Below, piece by piece: positions 14,310 to 24,285 of a DNA stretch of 33,277 nucleotides (positions are counted from its first letter, which is position 1; every line of letters begins with the position of its first letter). The stretch lies in contig JAIFKS010000043.1 of the NCBI GenBank assembly GCA_020049465.1, positions 1 to 33,277 of the forward strand. Reading direction: 5' to 3'. The notes below the pieces were generated by a model. That model was not told the DNA's origin. It worked only from the letters and a program-made list of their open reading frames with translations, and ran no database searches. The stretch comes from a bacterium (GTDB lineage: Bacteria > Krumholzibacteriota > Krumholzibacteriia > LZORAL124-64-63). A program made the translations under genes and the position numbers.

Positions 14310-15205
14310 CTGGCATCACCGGCCCGCCAACGATTCGACTACGCGCTGCTGCGGGGGCTGACCGTCCTGTCCGCGCTGCTGCCGCGCCGCGCCCTGCTGG
14401 CGTTCGGCCGCGGGCTCGGGGCGCTGGTCTGGAGCCGCGGCCTGTACCGGCGCGAAGTGGTGCGCGACAACCTGCGCCACGCGTTCGGAGAACTGGGCGA
14501 TGCGCAGCGGGACGCCATCGCCGCGGGATTCTTCCGCCACCTCGGCACCAATCTGATGGAGTTCCTGCTGCTGGCCCGGCTCGACCGCGACCGGATCCGC
14601 GACTGGGTCGATCTCGAGGGCGTCGAGCACTACCGGACCGCCGCCGCCGCCGGCCACGGCGTCCTGCTGGTGACCGGCCACTTCGGCAACTGGGAGCTGC
14701 TGGCCGCCCGGCTGGGCGCCGAAGGCATCCCGGTGACGTTCCTCGGCAAGAGCCAGACCAACGCGCAAGTCGACCGGTTGCTCAACGCCACGCGCGCGCG
14801 CGCGGGCGTGCGGGTGCTGCGGGCAGGCGGACCACTGAAGGAGATGGTTGTCGCGCTCAGGCGCGGCGAGGTGATCGGACTGGCTGCCGACCAGGACGCC
14901 GGTCCGGACGGGTGCTTCACGCCGTTTCTCGGCCGCGAGGCGTCGTTCTTCCGCGGGGCGGCGTACTTCTCGTGGAAACTGCGGGCGCCGATCGTCAGCG
15001 GGATGATCTTCCGCCTGCCGGACGGCCGCCATCGTCTCGAACTGGGGCCGCCCTACGCGCCCGAGCCCGGCTGGGATGAAGCGACCGCGGTGTCGCGGCT
15101 TACGGAAATCTTCGCGCAACGTTTGGAAGACGCCGTGCGTAGGACGCCTCATCAGTATTTCTGGACGCATCGGCGCTGGAAGACCCGCCCCCCCAAGGAG
15201 ACGGC

Positions 15206-15209
<4 letters not shown>
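14310..15209 (+). CDS. Lipid A biosynthesis-type acyltransferase (LpxL/HtrB family), probable CTG start
   Basis: A 299-aa inner-membrane acyltransferase that would add a secondary acyl chain to lipid A or a related glycolipid. The catalytic HX4E motif is HFGNWE (His124, Glu129). Other family features are RDNLRHAF near residue 52, GDQ-like AADQDAGPDG, and the C-terminal HQYFWTHRRWK. The first ATG/GTG/TTG in frame is GTG 14457, but the frame stays open upstream and encodes a family-like N-terminus (FDYALLRGLTVLSALLPRR, then GRGLGALVW). The only well-placed start there is CTG 14310, 7 nt after GGAGG (14298-14302). The stop overlaps the next gene as GTGA. Family is sure; start is inferred; substrate unknown. 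Confidence 0.87.
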
Positions 15210-16143
<934 letters not shown>

Positions 16144-16147
<4 letters not shown>

Positions 16148-17475
16148 CGCGCCTGTGGGTGTTCGCGGCGCGCGATCTGCGCCGCATGGCGAACGATCGC
16201 CGCGCGCTGGTGATCAATCTGGCTCTTCCGCTTCTGCTGACCTCGATCATGGGCCTGTCGTTCGGCGGCGGCATTTTCGGCAAGAAGGGGATCAGCGCCA
16301 TCCCGGTGGCGCTGGTCGCCGGCGAGCTGCCGGACGCGCTGCGCGACCGCCTGCTCGCGGGCCTGCAGGAATCCGGCTTCTTCGCGCCGGTCTGGGCCGA
16401 CTCCGCCCAGGCCGACGCCCTGGTCCGAAGCGGCGACGTGGCGGCCGCCATCGTGCTGCCCGATGACGCCCTGAAGGGGTTCTTCCAGAGCGACTCGCTG
16501 AGCGTGGCCGTGTGGAAGGATCCCTCCAGCGAGGTGAAGGCCGGCATCGTGGAAGAGATCGTGCGGCGCGGCGTGCTGCGCGTACAGGCCGGGGAAGCCG
16601 CGTACCGCGCCCTGTGGCCGGACGATTACCGCATTTCGACCGGGGATTCCGCGGCCGTGGCGGATCTGTTCGCGGGCGGCCTGGACGAGATCTGGCGGAA
16701 TCTCCGCGATCCCGACGCCGTCGACTCGCGGAAGCGCGCCACCGAGTTCCTGGCGCGAGCCATGGACCATCAGGTGGCGCTCAGCCGGGCGCTGTCCGAG
16801 CCTCAGGTCGGGCTGACGATCGCCGACAGGATCCCCGTCGCCGCCGAGGACGGGCGCGAGTCCAGCCTCTTCGACTATTTCCTGCCCAGCTTCGCCGTGT
16901 TCTTCCTGATGTTCGCCGTCGCTGGCGGCGCGCGCGATCTCCACCGCGAGCGGACGCGGCGCACGCTGCAGCGGCAGCTGCTGGGGCCGGGCTCGGCGTG
17001 GCCGGTGGTCGTCGGCAAGTGGGCCGCTTCGGTCGTGCAGGGTGTGGTCATGCTCTCGGTGCTGCTGCTGGCCGGTGCGCTTCTGTTCCGCGTCAACCTC
17101 GGCCCGGATCCTTGGACGCTGCCGGTGGTCGTGGTGCTCACCTGCACCGCGGCCTCGGGCTTCTTCATGCTGTTGGCCCTGCTGGTCCGCCGCGAGAAGG
17201 TCCTGGACAACCTGAGCACCGCGGTGATCCTCGTCTCGGGGATGCTCGGCGGCAATTTCATGCCCGTGGACAACATGCCGGAGTGGATGGCCGCCGTCGG
17301 CCGGTTCTTCTTCAACTACTGGGCGAACCTTTCGTTCGCGCGCGTGATCGGCGACAACGGTTCGCTGACGGCGGTGGGCACGCCGCTGACCGTCCTGGCC
17401 ACGGCCAGCGCGGTGCTGCTGGTGGCGATCGTCGTCCTGTTCCGACTGCGGGTGCGCAGGGGAGGTTGGGCATGA
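16144..17475 (+). CDS. ABC-2 type permease, first subunit
   Basis: A 443-aa permease with one N-terminal membrane helix (about 21-42), a long extracytoplasmic domain (about 50-235) and five or so membrane helices in the C-terminal half, the layout of YhaP/NatB-like ABC-2 permeases. The stretch AGGARDLHRERTRRTLQRQLLG is the cytoplasmic coupling region after the second helix. It begins inside the ATPase stop codon and ends overlapping the second permease (ATGA). Domain layout matches the partner at 17472, so the two probably form a heterodimer. Confidence 0.9.
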
Positions 17476-18692
17476 ACCGGCAGGTGATCGGGGCGATGGT
17501 CCGTCTGCGCCTGCTGCGGGTCCTGCGCGACCGCGGCGGACTCGTGTGGCTGCTGGTCATGCCCATGGTGTTTTCTTACCTGATGGGCAACCTGATGGGG
17601 GACTGGAGCGGCGCCGGCTCTTCGCGACGCCACAAGGTGCTGGTGTTCGACCGGGACGGCGGCGCGGCGGTCGATCGCCTGCTGGCACAACTGGCCGACG
17701 ACGAGCGGTTCATCATCGTCAGCGCGGATTCGTCCGTCACCGATGAACGGGCCCGGTTCCTGGTCGACGAAGGAGCGGCGTCGGCGGTCCTGCAGGTGCC
17801 GCCCGGATTCACCGATGCGTTCGCCGGCGGCCCGACGGTCGATCTGCGGCTGTCGGTCGACGGGAATCGGTTGAGCAGCCAGAACGCGCGGACGCTCATC
17901 GAGCGTTCGCTGCTGCGCCTGAACACCGAACGTGCCGCGCGCGGACTGGTCACGGCTCCCGGCGCGGCGGTGACGCGCGACCGGGCCGCGGCTTTCGACT
18001 CGACGGCCTTCGCCGAAGCCTGGGCGCACCCGCGCCTGCGTCTGGACGCCGCTTCTCTCGGGCGCCTGGAGGTCGAGGACTGGGGTCTGACCCGCGCGAG
18101 CCAGCACGTCGGACCCGCCTACGTGCTGTTCTTCATGCTGATGTTCATGATGGTCTCGGCCAAGGACCTGGTGCAGGAGCGGCAGGACCACACGCTGGCC
18201 CGTCTGGTCATCAGCCGCGCCAGTGCGCTGGACCTGGTGGCCGGCTATTTCCTGGGCGGGCTGGTGATCGGCCTGGTGCAGGGCGCGATCCTGCTGGGCC
18301 TGAACGCCGTGGCCTTCGGCCTCGACTACGGGGATTCGCCGCTGGCTCTTGTCCTGGTCATGCTCCTGTTCGCCTGCTTCGCGTCGGCCGCGTCGATCCT
18401 GCTGGGCACGCTGGCGCGCACCGGGCCGCAGGCCGACGGGCTCGGCAGCGGCCTGACGATGACGCTCGGCGCCATCGGCGGCCTGTGGTGGCCGCTCGAG
18501 ATCACGCCGTCGTTCATGCAAACGATCGGGCAGGCCCTGCCGACGGGGCAGGCCATCACCGTGTTCCACGGCATGATCGGCCGCGGTTGGGGCGTGGAGC
18601 GGTCCCTGCCCATGCTCGCGGGGCTGCTGGTCTGGTTCGTGGTCGTGTTCGCGCTGGCGACCTGGCGGCTGCGCCGGCAGGCCTCGGCCTGA
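17472..18692 (+). CDS. ABC-2 type permease, second subunit
   Basis: A 406-aa permease with the same layout as the preceding one: an N-terminal helix (WLLVMPMVFSYLMGNLMG), an extracytoplasmic domain (about 48-210) and a C-terminal helix bundle starting at VLFFMLMFMMVSAKDLVQER. The coupling segment KDLVQERQDHTLARLVIS resembles that of the first permease. The ATG overlaps the first permease stop. It is the last gene of the obg-dprA-acyltransferase-exporter run, followed by a strong hairpin. Confidence 0.9.
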   Translation: MNRQVIGAMVRLRLLRVLRDRGGLVWLLVMPMVFSYLMGNLMGDWSGAGSSRRHKVLVFDRDGGAAVDRLLAQLADDERFIIVSADSSVTDERARFLVDEGAASAVLQVPPGFTDAFAGGPTVDLRLSVDGNRLSSQNARTLIERSLLRLNTERAARGLVTAPGAAVTRDRAAAFDSTAFAEAWAHPRLRLDAASLGRLEVEDWGLTRASQHVGPAYVLFFMLMFMMVSAKDLVQERQDHTLARLVISRASALDLVAGYFLGGLVIGLVQGAILLGLNAVAFGLDYGDSPLALVLVMLLFACFASAASILLGTLARTGPQADGLGSGLTMTLGAIGGLWWPLEITPSFMQTIGQALPTGQAITVFHGMIGRGWGVERSLPMLAGLLVWFVVVFALATWRLRRQASA

Positions 18693-18698
18693 AAGCGG

Positions 18699-18742
18699 CC
18701 GCGCCGCGCCCGGGCCGTGCTGGGCCCGCCGGCGCGGCGCGG
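18699..18742. terminator. Bidirectional terminator hairpin between convergent genes
   Basis: CCGCGCCGCGCC (18699-18710) pairs perfectly with GGCGCGGCGCGG (18731-18742), and inside it CGGGCC pairs with GGCCCG. It sits between the exporter stop at 18692 and the stop of the convergent DUF3467 gene at 18760, so it can serve both. No T-run on the + side; the GAAAGC before the stem reads as GCTTTC for the - strand. Confidence 0.7.
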
Positions 18743-18759
18743 AATGCGGGCCTGGGATT

Positions 18760-19074
18760 CTAGTTGGTCTGGAACCCGATGTTCGGTCCCTGATTCGGCT
18801 GTCCGGCCAGCTTGATCTCGCCGTAGGCCGCCTCGAATCGATCCACATTGACCTCGAGCGACTTCATCAGGGCCTTGGCCGACTGCGGGGTCATGATGAT
18901 GCGCGCGTGCACCTTGCTCTTGGGCAGGCCCGGCACCAGACGGGCGAAATCCAGGATGAACTCGTGGGGGCTGTGCGAGATCAGCGTCAGGTTGCTGTAG
19001 ATGCCCTCGGCTTCCTTCTCGCCCAGATCGATCGTGATCCGCTGCTGCTGCGGCGCGGGGTTCTTCGGGTCCAT
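18760..19074 (-). CDS. DUF3467 family protein
   Basis: A 104-aa protein of the DUF3467 family, recognised by RITIDLGEKEAEGIYSNLTL, ISHSPHEFILDFA and the central KVHARIIMTPQSAKAL. Function is unknown; the family is small, soluble and widespread in diderm bacteria. The start is the ATG at 19074, preceded on its strand by CCAGGAGC at good distance. It is the only minus-strand gene in the window, divergent from hldA and convergent with the exporter. The upstream in-frame continuation runs through hldA on the other strand and is not coding. Confidence in the family is high. Confidence 0.9.
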   Translation of the reverse strand: MDPKNPAPQQQRITIDLGEKEAEGIYSNLTLISHSPHEFILDFARLVPGLPKSKVHARIIMTPQSAKALMKSLEVNVDRFEAAYGEIKLAGQPNQGPNIGFQTN

Positions 19075-19115
19075 GGTTGCTCCTGGCCGGGCCGCCCGTC
19101 CCGGGTCCGGCCTCG

Positions 19116-19144
19116 TTGACACCCGCCGGGGCGGATGATAGGTT
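19116..19144 (+). promoter_or_regulatory. Sigma-70-type promoter of hldA
   Basis: TTGACA (19116-19121) is a perfect -35, and TAGGTT (19139-19144) is the -10 at 17-bp spacing, predicting a start near 19151, 50 nt before the hldA ATG. The same TTGACACCCG -35 context recurs before the yceD gene. Confidence 0.65.
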
Positions 19145-19200
19145 GCCGACGGCCGTCCGGCCGTCGCGACTTCACGTCTGCAGCCCACAAGAAAGCGTCC

Positions 19201-20199
19201 ATGAACGCGCCTGACAAGCCCTTGTCCGCCGCCGAAGCCCTCCCGCGGATCGCCGGACGCCGCCTGGCGGTCGTCGGCGACGCCATGCTGGACCACTTCG
19301 TGTGGGGAAGTGTCGACCGCATCAGTCCCGAGGCGCCGGTGCCGGTCGTCCGCGTCCGCGAGGAAACCTGGAAGCTGGGCGGGGCCGCGAACGTGGCCGC
19401 CGGCATCCGCGCCCTGGGCGCCGACGCCATGTTCTTCGGACTGTGCGGCCGCGACGAGGCGGCGACAACCCTGCGGCGTCTGCTCGGCGAGCGGGGCATC
19501 TCTCCGGACGGGCTGGTGACCGACGATGCCCGGCCGACCACCCTCAAGACGCGCATCATCGCCCACAACCAGCAGGTCTGCCGCACCGACCGCGAACACG
19601 ACGGCGCCATCGACGCGGCGTGTCTCGCGGCGCTGGTCGGCGGCCTGCGCGGCGGCGGCCCTTTCGACGGCATCGTCCTGAGCGACTACGGCAAGGGCGT
19701 GCTGACCGACGAATCGCTGCCCGCCCTGATCCGCGCGGCGCGCGAAGCCGGGGTGCCGCTCGTGGTCGATCCCAAACGCGGCGACTACGCGAAGTACCGC
19801 GGCGCCACCTCGCTGACGCCCAACCAGCGCGAGGCGGAGCAGGCCTGCGGCCACGCGATCAGCGACGCGGCCGACCTGGGCCGCGCCGGCCGGAAGCTGC
19901 TCGCGGTGACCGATGCCGACGCCCTGCTCATCACGCGCGGCGAGCACGGCATGGCTCTTTTCCTGCGCGACGGCGGCGAACACCACCTGCCGGCCGTCGC
20001 GACGACCGTCTACGACGTGACCGGCGCGGGCGACACCGTGATCGCTGTCTACACGACCTGCCTGGCCGCCGGCGCGGGGCACCTGGAGGCGGCGCGCCTG
20101 GCCAACCACGCCGCCGGTCTGGCCGTGCGCGAACTGGGGACGGCCGCCGTCACCCTGGAGCAACTGCGCGCCGTGCTGCCGAAGGATGGCGCCCGATGA
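19201..20199 (+). CDS. hldA: D-glycero-beta-D-manno-heptose-7-phosphate kinase (RfaE domain I)
   Basis: A 332-aa ribokinase (PfkB)-family enzyme that makes heptose 1,7-bisphosphate for ADP-heptose, the LPS inner-core precursor. N-terminal VVGDAMLDHFVWGSVDRISPEAPVPV and LGGAANVA are typical of RfaE1. The C-terminal DVTGAGDTVIA holds the catalytic Asp. ATG 19201 is preferred, since the in-frame ATG at 19135 would overlap the -10 region. Ribosome site AAGAAAG is moderate. Its stop overlaps hldC by ATGA, so the two halves found fused as HldE in Escherichia coli are here separate, coupled genes. Confidence 0.93.
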   Translation: MNAPDKPLSAAEALPRIAGRRLAVVGDAMLDHFVWGSVDRISPEAPVPVVRVREETWKLGGAANVAAGIRALGADAMFFGLCGRDEAATTLRRLLGERGISPDGLVTDDARPTTLKTRIIAHNQQVCRTDREHDGAIDAACLAALVGGLRGGGPFDGIVLSDYGKGVLTDESLPALIRAAREAGVPLVVDPKRGDYAKYRGATSLTPNQREAEQACGHAISDAADLGRAGRKLLAVTDADALLITRGEHGMALFLRDGGEHHLPAVATTVYDVTGAGDTVIAVYTTCLAAGAGHLEAARLANHAAGLAVRELGTAAVTLEQLRAVLPKDGAR

Positions 20200-20687
20200 G
20201 CGGCGGGCCCGACCCCGGGCGGGTGCTGGCGCGCGCCGAACTGTCGGCGTGGAGCGCCGGGCTGCACGCCGCCGGACGCACCATCGCGTTCACCAACGGC
20301 TGCTTCGACCTGTTGCACAGCGGGCACCTGGCGAGCCTGCGGCAGGCCGCCGCCACCGCCGATGAATTGATCGTGGCTCTCAACAGCGACGCCTCGGTCC
20401 GGGATCTGAAGGGACCCGGGCGGCCCATTCTGCCCGCGGCGGACCGGGCCGCCCTGATCGCCGCCTTGCGACCGGTTTCCGCGGTCACCATATTTGACGA
20501 ACCGACACCGCTGGAGACCATTCTCCTGATCCGGCCGCACGTGCTCGTCAAGGGGTCCGAGTATGCGGACGCCGACATTGTGGGCGCCCGTGAAGTCGTT
20601 GCCGCCGGGGGTCGCGTCGTACGCGTACCCATGGTGCCGGGCTGGTCGACCTCGCAGATCATCGCCGCGATCAGGCGAATACCCTGA
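20196..20687 (+). CDS. hldC: D-glycero-beta-D-manno-heptose 1-phosphate adenylyltransferase (RfaE domain II)
   Basis: A 163-aa nucleotidyltransferase converting heptose 1-phosphate and ATP to ADP-heptose. FTNGCFDLLHSGHL contains the HxGH motif. VLVKGSEY, IVGAREVVAAGG and the WSTSQII end match RfaE2. The ATG overlaps the hldA stop. The phosphatase GmhB and epimerase that complete the route are not in this window. Confidence 0.94.
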   Translation: MSGGPDPGRVLARAELSAWSAGLHAAGRTIAFTNGCFDLLHSGHLASLRQAAATADELIVALNSDASVRDLKGPGRPILPAADRAALIAALRPVSAVTIFDEPTPLETILLIRPHVLVKGSEYADADIVGAREVVAAGGRVVRVPMVPGWSTSQIIAAIRRIP

Positions 20688-20695
20688 CCGCGGCG

Positions 20696-20713
20696 TTCCG
20701 GTTTAGGCCGGAA
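20696..20713 (+). terminator. Small hairpin after hldC
   Basis: TTCCGG and CCGGAA form a 6-bp stem around TTTAGG just after the hldC stop. Too short and without a T-run to be convincing; recorded because it is the only structure in that gap. Confidence 0.25.
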
Positions 20714-20729
20714 TCCTTGAGGGGACGGC

Positions 20730-22046
20730 ATGAGCAGGGTCAAGGTCATCATCCTGGGCGCCGCGGGGCGCGATTTCCACAACTTCAACTGTGTGTACCG
20801 CAACAATCCCGCCTATGAAGTGGTCGCCTTCACGGCCACGCAGATTCCCGACATCGACGGCCGCCGCTATCCGGCGTCCCTGGCCGGCGAACTGTATCCC
20901 GAAGGCATCCGCATCGAGGACGAAGGCGAACTGCGCGACCTGATCGCCCGTACCGGTGCCGAGATGTGCGTGATGGCGTACAGCGACCGCTCGTACCAGC
21001 AGGTGATGAGCCTGGCGTCGATCGTCAACGCGGCGGGAGCCGACTTTACCATGCTGGGTGAGCGTCTGACCGAGTTGAAGAGCACGAAGCCGGTCATCAG
21101 TGTCGGCGCGGTGCGCACCGGTTGCGGCAAGAGCCAGACCAGCCGCCGCATCTGCCAGATCCTGCGCAAGGCGGGCAAGAAGGTCGTCGCCGTGCGGCAC
21201 CCGATGCCCTACGGCAATCTGGAAGCCCAGCGCGTGCAGCGTTTCGCCGAGATTGCCGACCTGGCGAAGCACAACTGCACCATCGAGGAGATGGAGGAGT
21301 ACGAGCCGCACGTGGCCGCCGGCGGCGTGATCTATGCCGGCGTCGACTACGAGGCCATCCTGCGCGAGGCGGAGAAGGAAGCCGACATCATCCTGTGGGA
21401 CGGCGGCAACAACGACACGCCGTTCTACAAGAGCGACCTGCACATCGTGGTGGCCGATCCGCACCGCCCGGGGCACGAGAATTCGTACTACCCCAGCGAG
21501 ACGAACGTGCGGCTGGCCGATGTCGTGATCATCAACAAGGTCGTCGAGGCCGAGTTCGAGAACATCGAGACCGTGCGCGGCAACATCCGCGAGATCAATC
21601 CGAAGGCCCTGATCATCGACGCGGCCAGTCCGCTGACGATCACCGGCGACATCGATCTCACCGACAAGCGCGTGCTGGTGGTCGAGGACGGCCCGACCCT
21701 GACGCACGGCGACATGAAGTACGGCGCCGGTGTGGTCGCGGCGCTGCGTCTGGGCGCCGGCGAACTGGTGGACCCGCGCCCCTGGGCGCGCGGCCGCCTG
21801 GCCGAGACGTTCGAGAAGTACCCGGACATCGGCACCCTGCTGCCGGCCATGGGCTACGGCGACGAGCAGAAGGCCGACCTCGAGGCGACCATCAACGCGG
21901 TCGAATGCGACGTCGTGGTCATCGGCACGCCGATCGACCTGACGCGGATCATCAGGATCAACAAGCCCGTCGTGCGCGTGGGCTACGAACTCCAGGAAAT
22001 CGGCACGCCGAACCTGGAACAGGTGCTGGCGCGGTTCATCGGCTAG
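20730..22046 (+). CDS. P-loop protein of the cyclic 2,3-diphosphoglycerate synthetase-like family
   Basis: A 438-aa protein resembling the family typified by archaeal cyclic 2,3-diphosphoglycerate synthetase; I recognise it from overall layout and motifs, not from a search. An N-terminal Rossmann-like part starts VIILGAAGRDFHNFN. A P-loop GAVRTGCGKS is at 126-135, followed by VVAVRHPMPYGNL, a DIILWDGGNNDTPF Walker B-like stretch, DPHRPGHENSYYP, and a TLTHGDMKYGAG segment. Many bacterial homologues are annotated only as GTPases. The ribosome site is TGAGGGG. It stands before sucC, separated by a 12-bp-stem hairpin. A role in phosphoglycerate or metal-linked metabolism is open. Family likely, function unknown. 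Confidence 0.78.
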   Translation: MSRVKVIILGAAGRDFHNFNCVYRNNPAYEVVAFTATQIPDIDGRRYPASLAGELYPEGIRIEDEGELRDLIARTGAEMCVMAYSDRSYQQVMSLASIVNAAGADFTMLGERLTELKSTKPVISVGAVRTGCGKSQTSRRICQILRKAGKKVVAVRHPMPYGNLEAQRVQRFAEIADLAKHNCTIEEMEEYEPHVAAGGVIYAGVDYEAILREAEKEADIILWDGGNNDTPFYKSDLHIVVADPHRPGHENSYYPSETNVRLADVVIINKVVEAEFENIETVRGNIREINPKALIIDAASPLTITGDIDLTDKRVLVVEDGPTLTHGDMKYGAGVVAALRLGAGELVDPRPWARGRLAETFEKYPDIGTLLPAMGYGDEQKADLEATINAVECDVVVIGTPIDLTRIIRINKPVVRVGYELQEIGTPNLEQVLARFIG

Positions 22047-22057
22047 CGCAGAACAAC

Positions 22058-22086
22058 GCGGCCGGGCGGCGACCCCGCCCGGCCGC
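22058..22086 (+). terminator. Hairpin between the cDPGS-like gene and sucC
   Basis: GCGGCCGGGCGG (22058-22069) and CCGCCCGGCCGC (22075-22086) form a perfect 12-bp stem with a 5-nt loop. No T-run follows. It ends 12 nt before the sucC ribosome site, so it may also insulate translation. Confidence 0.6.
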
Positions 22087-22109
22087 AAACCCCCACCGGG
22101 AGGATGTGC

Positions 22110-23243
22110 GTGAATATCCACGAATACCAGGCGAAGGAGATCTTCGCGCGCCATGGCCTGCCGGTACCGCCGGGCGCCGTGGCCACGACCGTCGGCGAGG
22201 CCGTCGCGCTGGCGGGCAAGTTCGGCCTGCCGGTCATGGTGAAGTCGCAGGTGCTCACCGGCGGGCGCGGCAAGGCCGGCGGCATCAAGTTCTGCAAGAC
22301 CATCGACGACGTGAAGGAAAACGCCGCCAAGATCCTGGGCATGGACATCAAGGGCCACACGGTGCGCAAGGTGCTGATCACCGGCGCCATGGACATCGCC
22401 AGCGAATACTATCTGGGCATGCTGATCGACCGCACCTCCCAGCGGGTGCTGCTGATGTGCAGCGCCGAGGGCGGCGTCGAAATTGAGCAGGTGGCGGTGG
22501 AGAAGCCCGAGGCCATCCTCAAGCACGTCATCGATCCGCGCTACGGGCTGCTCGACCACGAGGCGCTCGAACTGGGCCTGAAGATGTGCCCGGGCGAGAT
22601 CAAGAAGGCGCGCCAGCTGGCCGCCGCGATGCAGAAGCTGTACGTGGCGTTCCTGGCCTCGGACGCGAGCCTGGCCGAGATCAATCCGTTCATCTTCACG
22701 CCCGACGGCGTCGGCCACGCCATCGACGCCAAGGTGAATCTCGACGACAACGCCATGTACCGCCACGAGGACTACGAGGCGATGCGCGACCTCGACGCCG
22801 AGGATCCCAGCGAGCGGGCCGCGCGCGAGGCCAACCTGAGCTTCGTCAAGCTCGAGGGCAACGTCGGCTGCCTGGTCAACGGCGCCGGTCTGGCCATGGC
22901 CACCATGGACCTGGTCAAGTACTACGGCGGCAAGCCGGCCAACTTCCTGGATATCGGCGGCAGCTCGAATCCGGAAAAGGTCGTCAACGCGCTCAGCATC
23001 ATCCTCAAGGACAAGGCCGTAAAGGTCATCCTGTTCAACATCTTCGGCGGCATCACGCGCTGCGACGACGTGGCCAACGGGATCATCAAGGCCACCGAGA
23101 TGATGACGATCGACGTTCCCATTGTCGTGCGGCTGACCGGCACCAACGAAGCCGAAGGTCGCGCCCTGCTGTCCAAGACGAAGCTCCACCCGGCCGAGAC
23201 CATGGACGAGGCGGTTCAGAAAGCGATTGCGCTCGCAGGCTGA
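22110..23243 (+). CDS. sucC: Succinate-CoA ligase (ADP-forming) subunit beta
   Basis: A 377-aa ATP-grasp subunit of succinyl-CoA synthetase, the substrate-level phosphorylation step of the TCA cycle. N-terminal [33 protein letters not shown] and the late [16 protein letters not shown] are diagnostic. GTG 22110 is chosen because it gives the family-standard N-terminus and stands 6 nt from GGGAGG (22098-22103); the in-frame ATG at 22104 touches that site. The partner alpha subunit follows 65 nt downstream. Confidence 0.96.
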   Translation: MNIHEYQAKEIFARHGLPVPPGAVATTVGEAVALAGKFGLPVMVKSQVLTGGRGKAGGIKFCKTIDDVKENAAKILGMDIKGHTVRKVLITGAMDIASEYYLGMLIDRTSQRVLLMCSAEGGVEIEQVAVEKPEAILKHVIDPRYGLLDHEALELGLKMCPGEIKKARQLAAAMQKLYVAFLASDASLAEINPFIFTPDGVGHAIDAKVNLDDNAMYRHEDYEAMRDLDAEDPSERAAREANLSFVKLEGNVGCLVNGAGLAMATMDLVKYYGGKPANFLDIGGSSNPEKVVNALSIILKDKAVKVILFNIFGGITRCDDVANGIIKATEMMTIDVPIVVRLTGTNEAEGRALLSKTKLHPAETMDEAVQKAIALAG

Positions 23244-23308
23244 AGTCATTGTCGTCCGTAAACTTGCGTGGGCCCGATGAAGCCTGCCGCCAATAAGGAG
23301 AGTTCGTC

Positions 23309-24184
23309 ATGGCGATTTTCGTAGATAAGGACACGCGGGTCGTGGTGCAGGGCATCACCGGCCGCGACGGAGCGTTCCACTCGCACGACATGCTGGCCTA
23401 CGGCACCAAGGTCGTGGCCGGCTGCACGCCGGGCCGCGGCGGCCAGAAGTTCGAGGACAAGGTGCCGATCTTCGACACCGTCCGCGAAGCGGTCGTCCAG
23501 GAAGGCGCCAACACGTCGGTCATTTTCGTGCCGCCGTTCGGCGCCGCCGGGGCGATCATGGAAGCGGCCGACGCCGGCTGCAAGCTGGTCGTCTGCATCA
23601 CCGAGGGCGTGCCCACGGTGGACATGGTCAAGGTCATGCCCTACCTGAAGGAACGGGGCGTCCGCCTGATCGGCCCGAACTGCCCGGGTCTGCTGGCCCC
23701 CGGCATCGCCAAGCTGGGCATCCTGCCGGCCTCGATCGTCAAGGAAGGCCCGGTCGGCCTGGTCAGCCGCAGCGGCACGCTCACCTATGAGGTCGTGTTC
23801 CAGCTGACGGCCGCGGGCCTCGGCCAGACCACCTGCCTGGGCATCGGTGGCGACCCGGTCATCGGGACCAACTTCCTGGACGCCATCGAGGCGTTCAACG
23901 CCGACCCCGCCACCGAGGCCTTCGTGATGATCGGCGAAATCGGCGGCGACGCCGAGGAAAAGGCCGCCGCCTACATCAAGGCCCACGTGAAGAAGCCGGT
24001 CGTCGCCTTCATCGCCGGCCAGACCGCGCCTCCGGGCAAGCGGATGGGCCACGCCGGCGCTATCGTCTCGGGCGGCAGCGGAACCGCGGCCGAGAAGACG
24101 AAGGCCCTGAACGACGCCGGCATCCCGGTGGCCGAGCGGCCGATGGACATCGTGCCGCACCTGCAGAGGATCTGGAAGCGGTAG
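23309..24184 (+). CDS. sucD: Succinate-CoA ligase subunit alpha
   Basis: A 291-aa CoA-binding subunit. The Rossmann CoA domain begins at [14 protein letters not shown]. The catalytic phosphohistidine is His248 in [15 protein letters not shown] and [16 protein letters not shown] are conserved. TAAGGAGAG precedes the ATG. It works as an alpha-beta complex with the sucC product. The stop TAG (24182-24184) touches the first segment of the putative attenuator. Confidence 0.97.
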   Translation: MAIFVDKDTRVVVQGITGRDGAFHSHDMLAYGTKVVAGCTPGRGGQKFEDKVPIFDTVREAVVQEGANTSVIFVPPFGAAGAIMEAADAGCKLVVCITEGVPTVDMVKVMPYLKERGVRLIGPNCPGLLAPGIAKLGILPASIVKEGPVGLVSRSGTLTYEVVFQLTAAGLGQTTCLGIGGDPVIGTNFLDAIEAFNADPATEAFVMIGEIGGDAEEKAAAYIKAHVKKPVVAFIAGQTAPPGKRMGHAGAIVSGGSGTAAEKTKALNDAGIPVAERPMDIVPHLQRIWKR

Positions 24185-24254
24185 GACCCGCCCTGTCCGC
24201 CGGATGACAACGAAGCATCGGGCGGGTCGGGCCGGAAAGCGGCCGACCCGCCCG
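24185..24254 (+). promoter_or_regulatory. Terminator with competing hairpin (attenuator-like) between sucD and ndk
   Basis: GACCCGCCC occurs twice (24185-24193 and 24245-24253), and its complement GGGCGGGTC (24220-24228) lies between. The middle segment can pair with either copy. Pairing with the second copy makes a long stem (24219-24254) followed by GGTTT, which is terminator-like. Pairing with the first copy would prevent it. The first copy begins right after the sucD stop codon, where a terminating ribosome would cover it. The terminator reading is well supported; regulated switching is inference. Confidence 0.6.
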
Positions 24255-24285
24255 GGTTTACCCGTGACGGAGGAAGACGAAACCG

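Noticed and set aside
14788..14808. Run of alternating CG, possible Z-DNA or repeat
   Set aside because: It lies inside the acyltransferase coding sequence and is explained by Ala/Arg codons in GC-rich DNA.
14276..15079. Open frame with TTG start overlapping the dprA stop
   Set aside because: It is in a different frame from the acyltransferase and gives an Arg/Pro/Gly-rich shadow product without motifs.
20703..23249. Open frame of 848 codons on the minus strand
   Set aside because: It is antisense to the cDPGS-like gene and sucC, has a His/Asp/Val-rich composition typical of GC shadow frames, and shows no motif.
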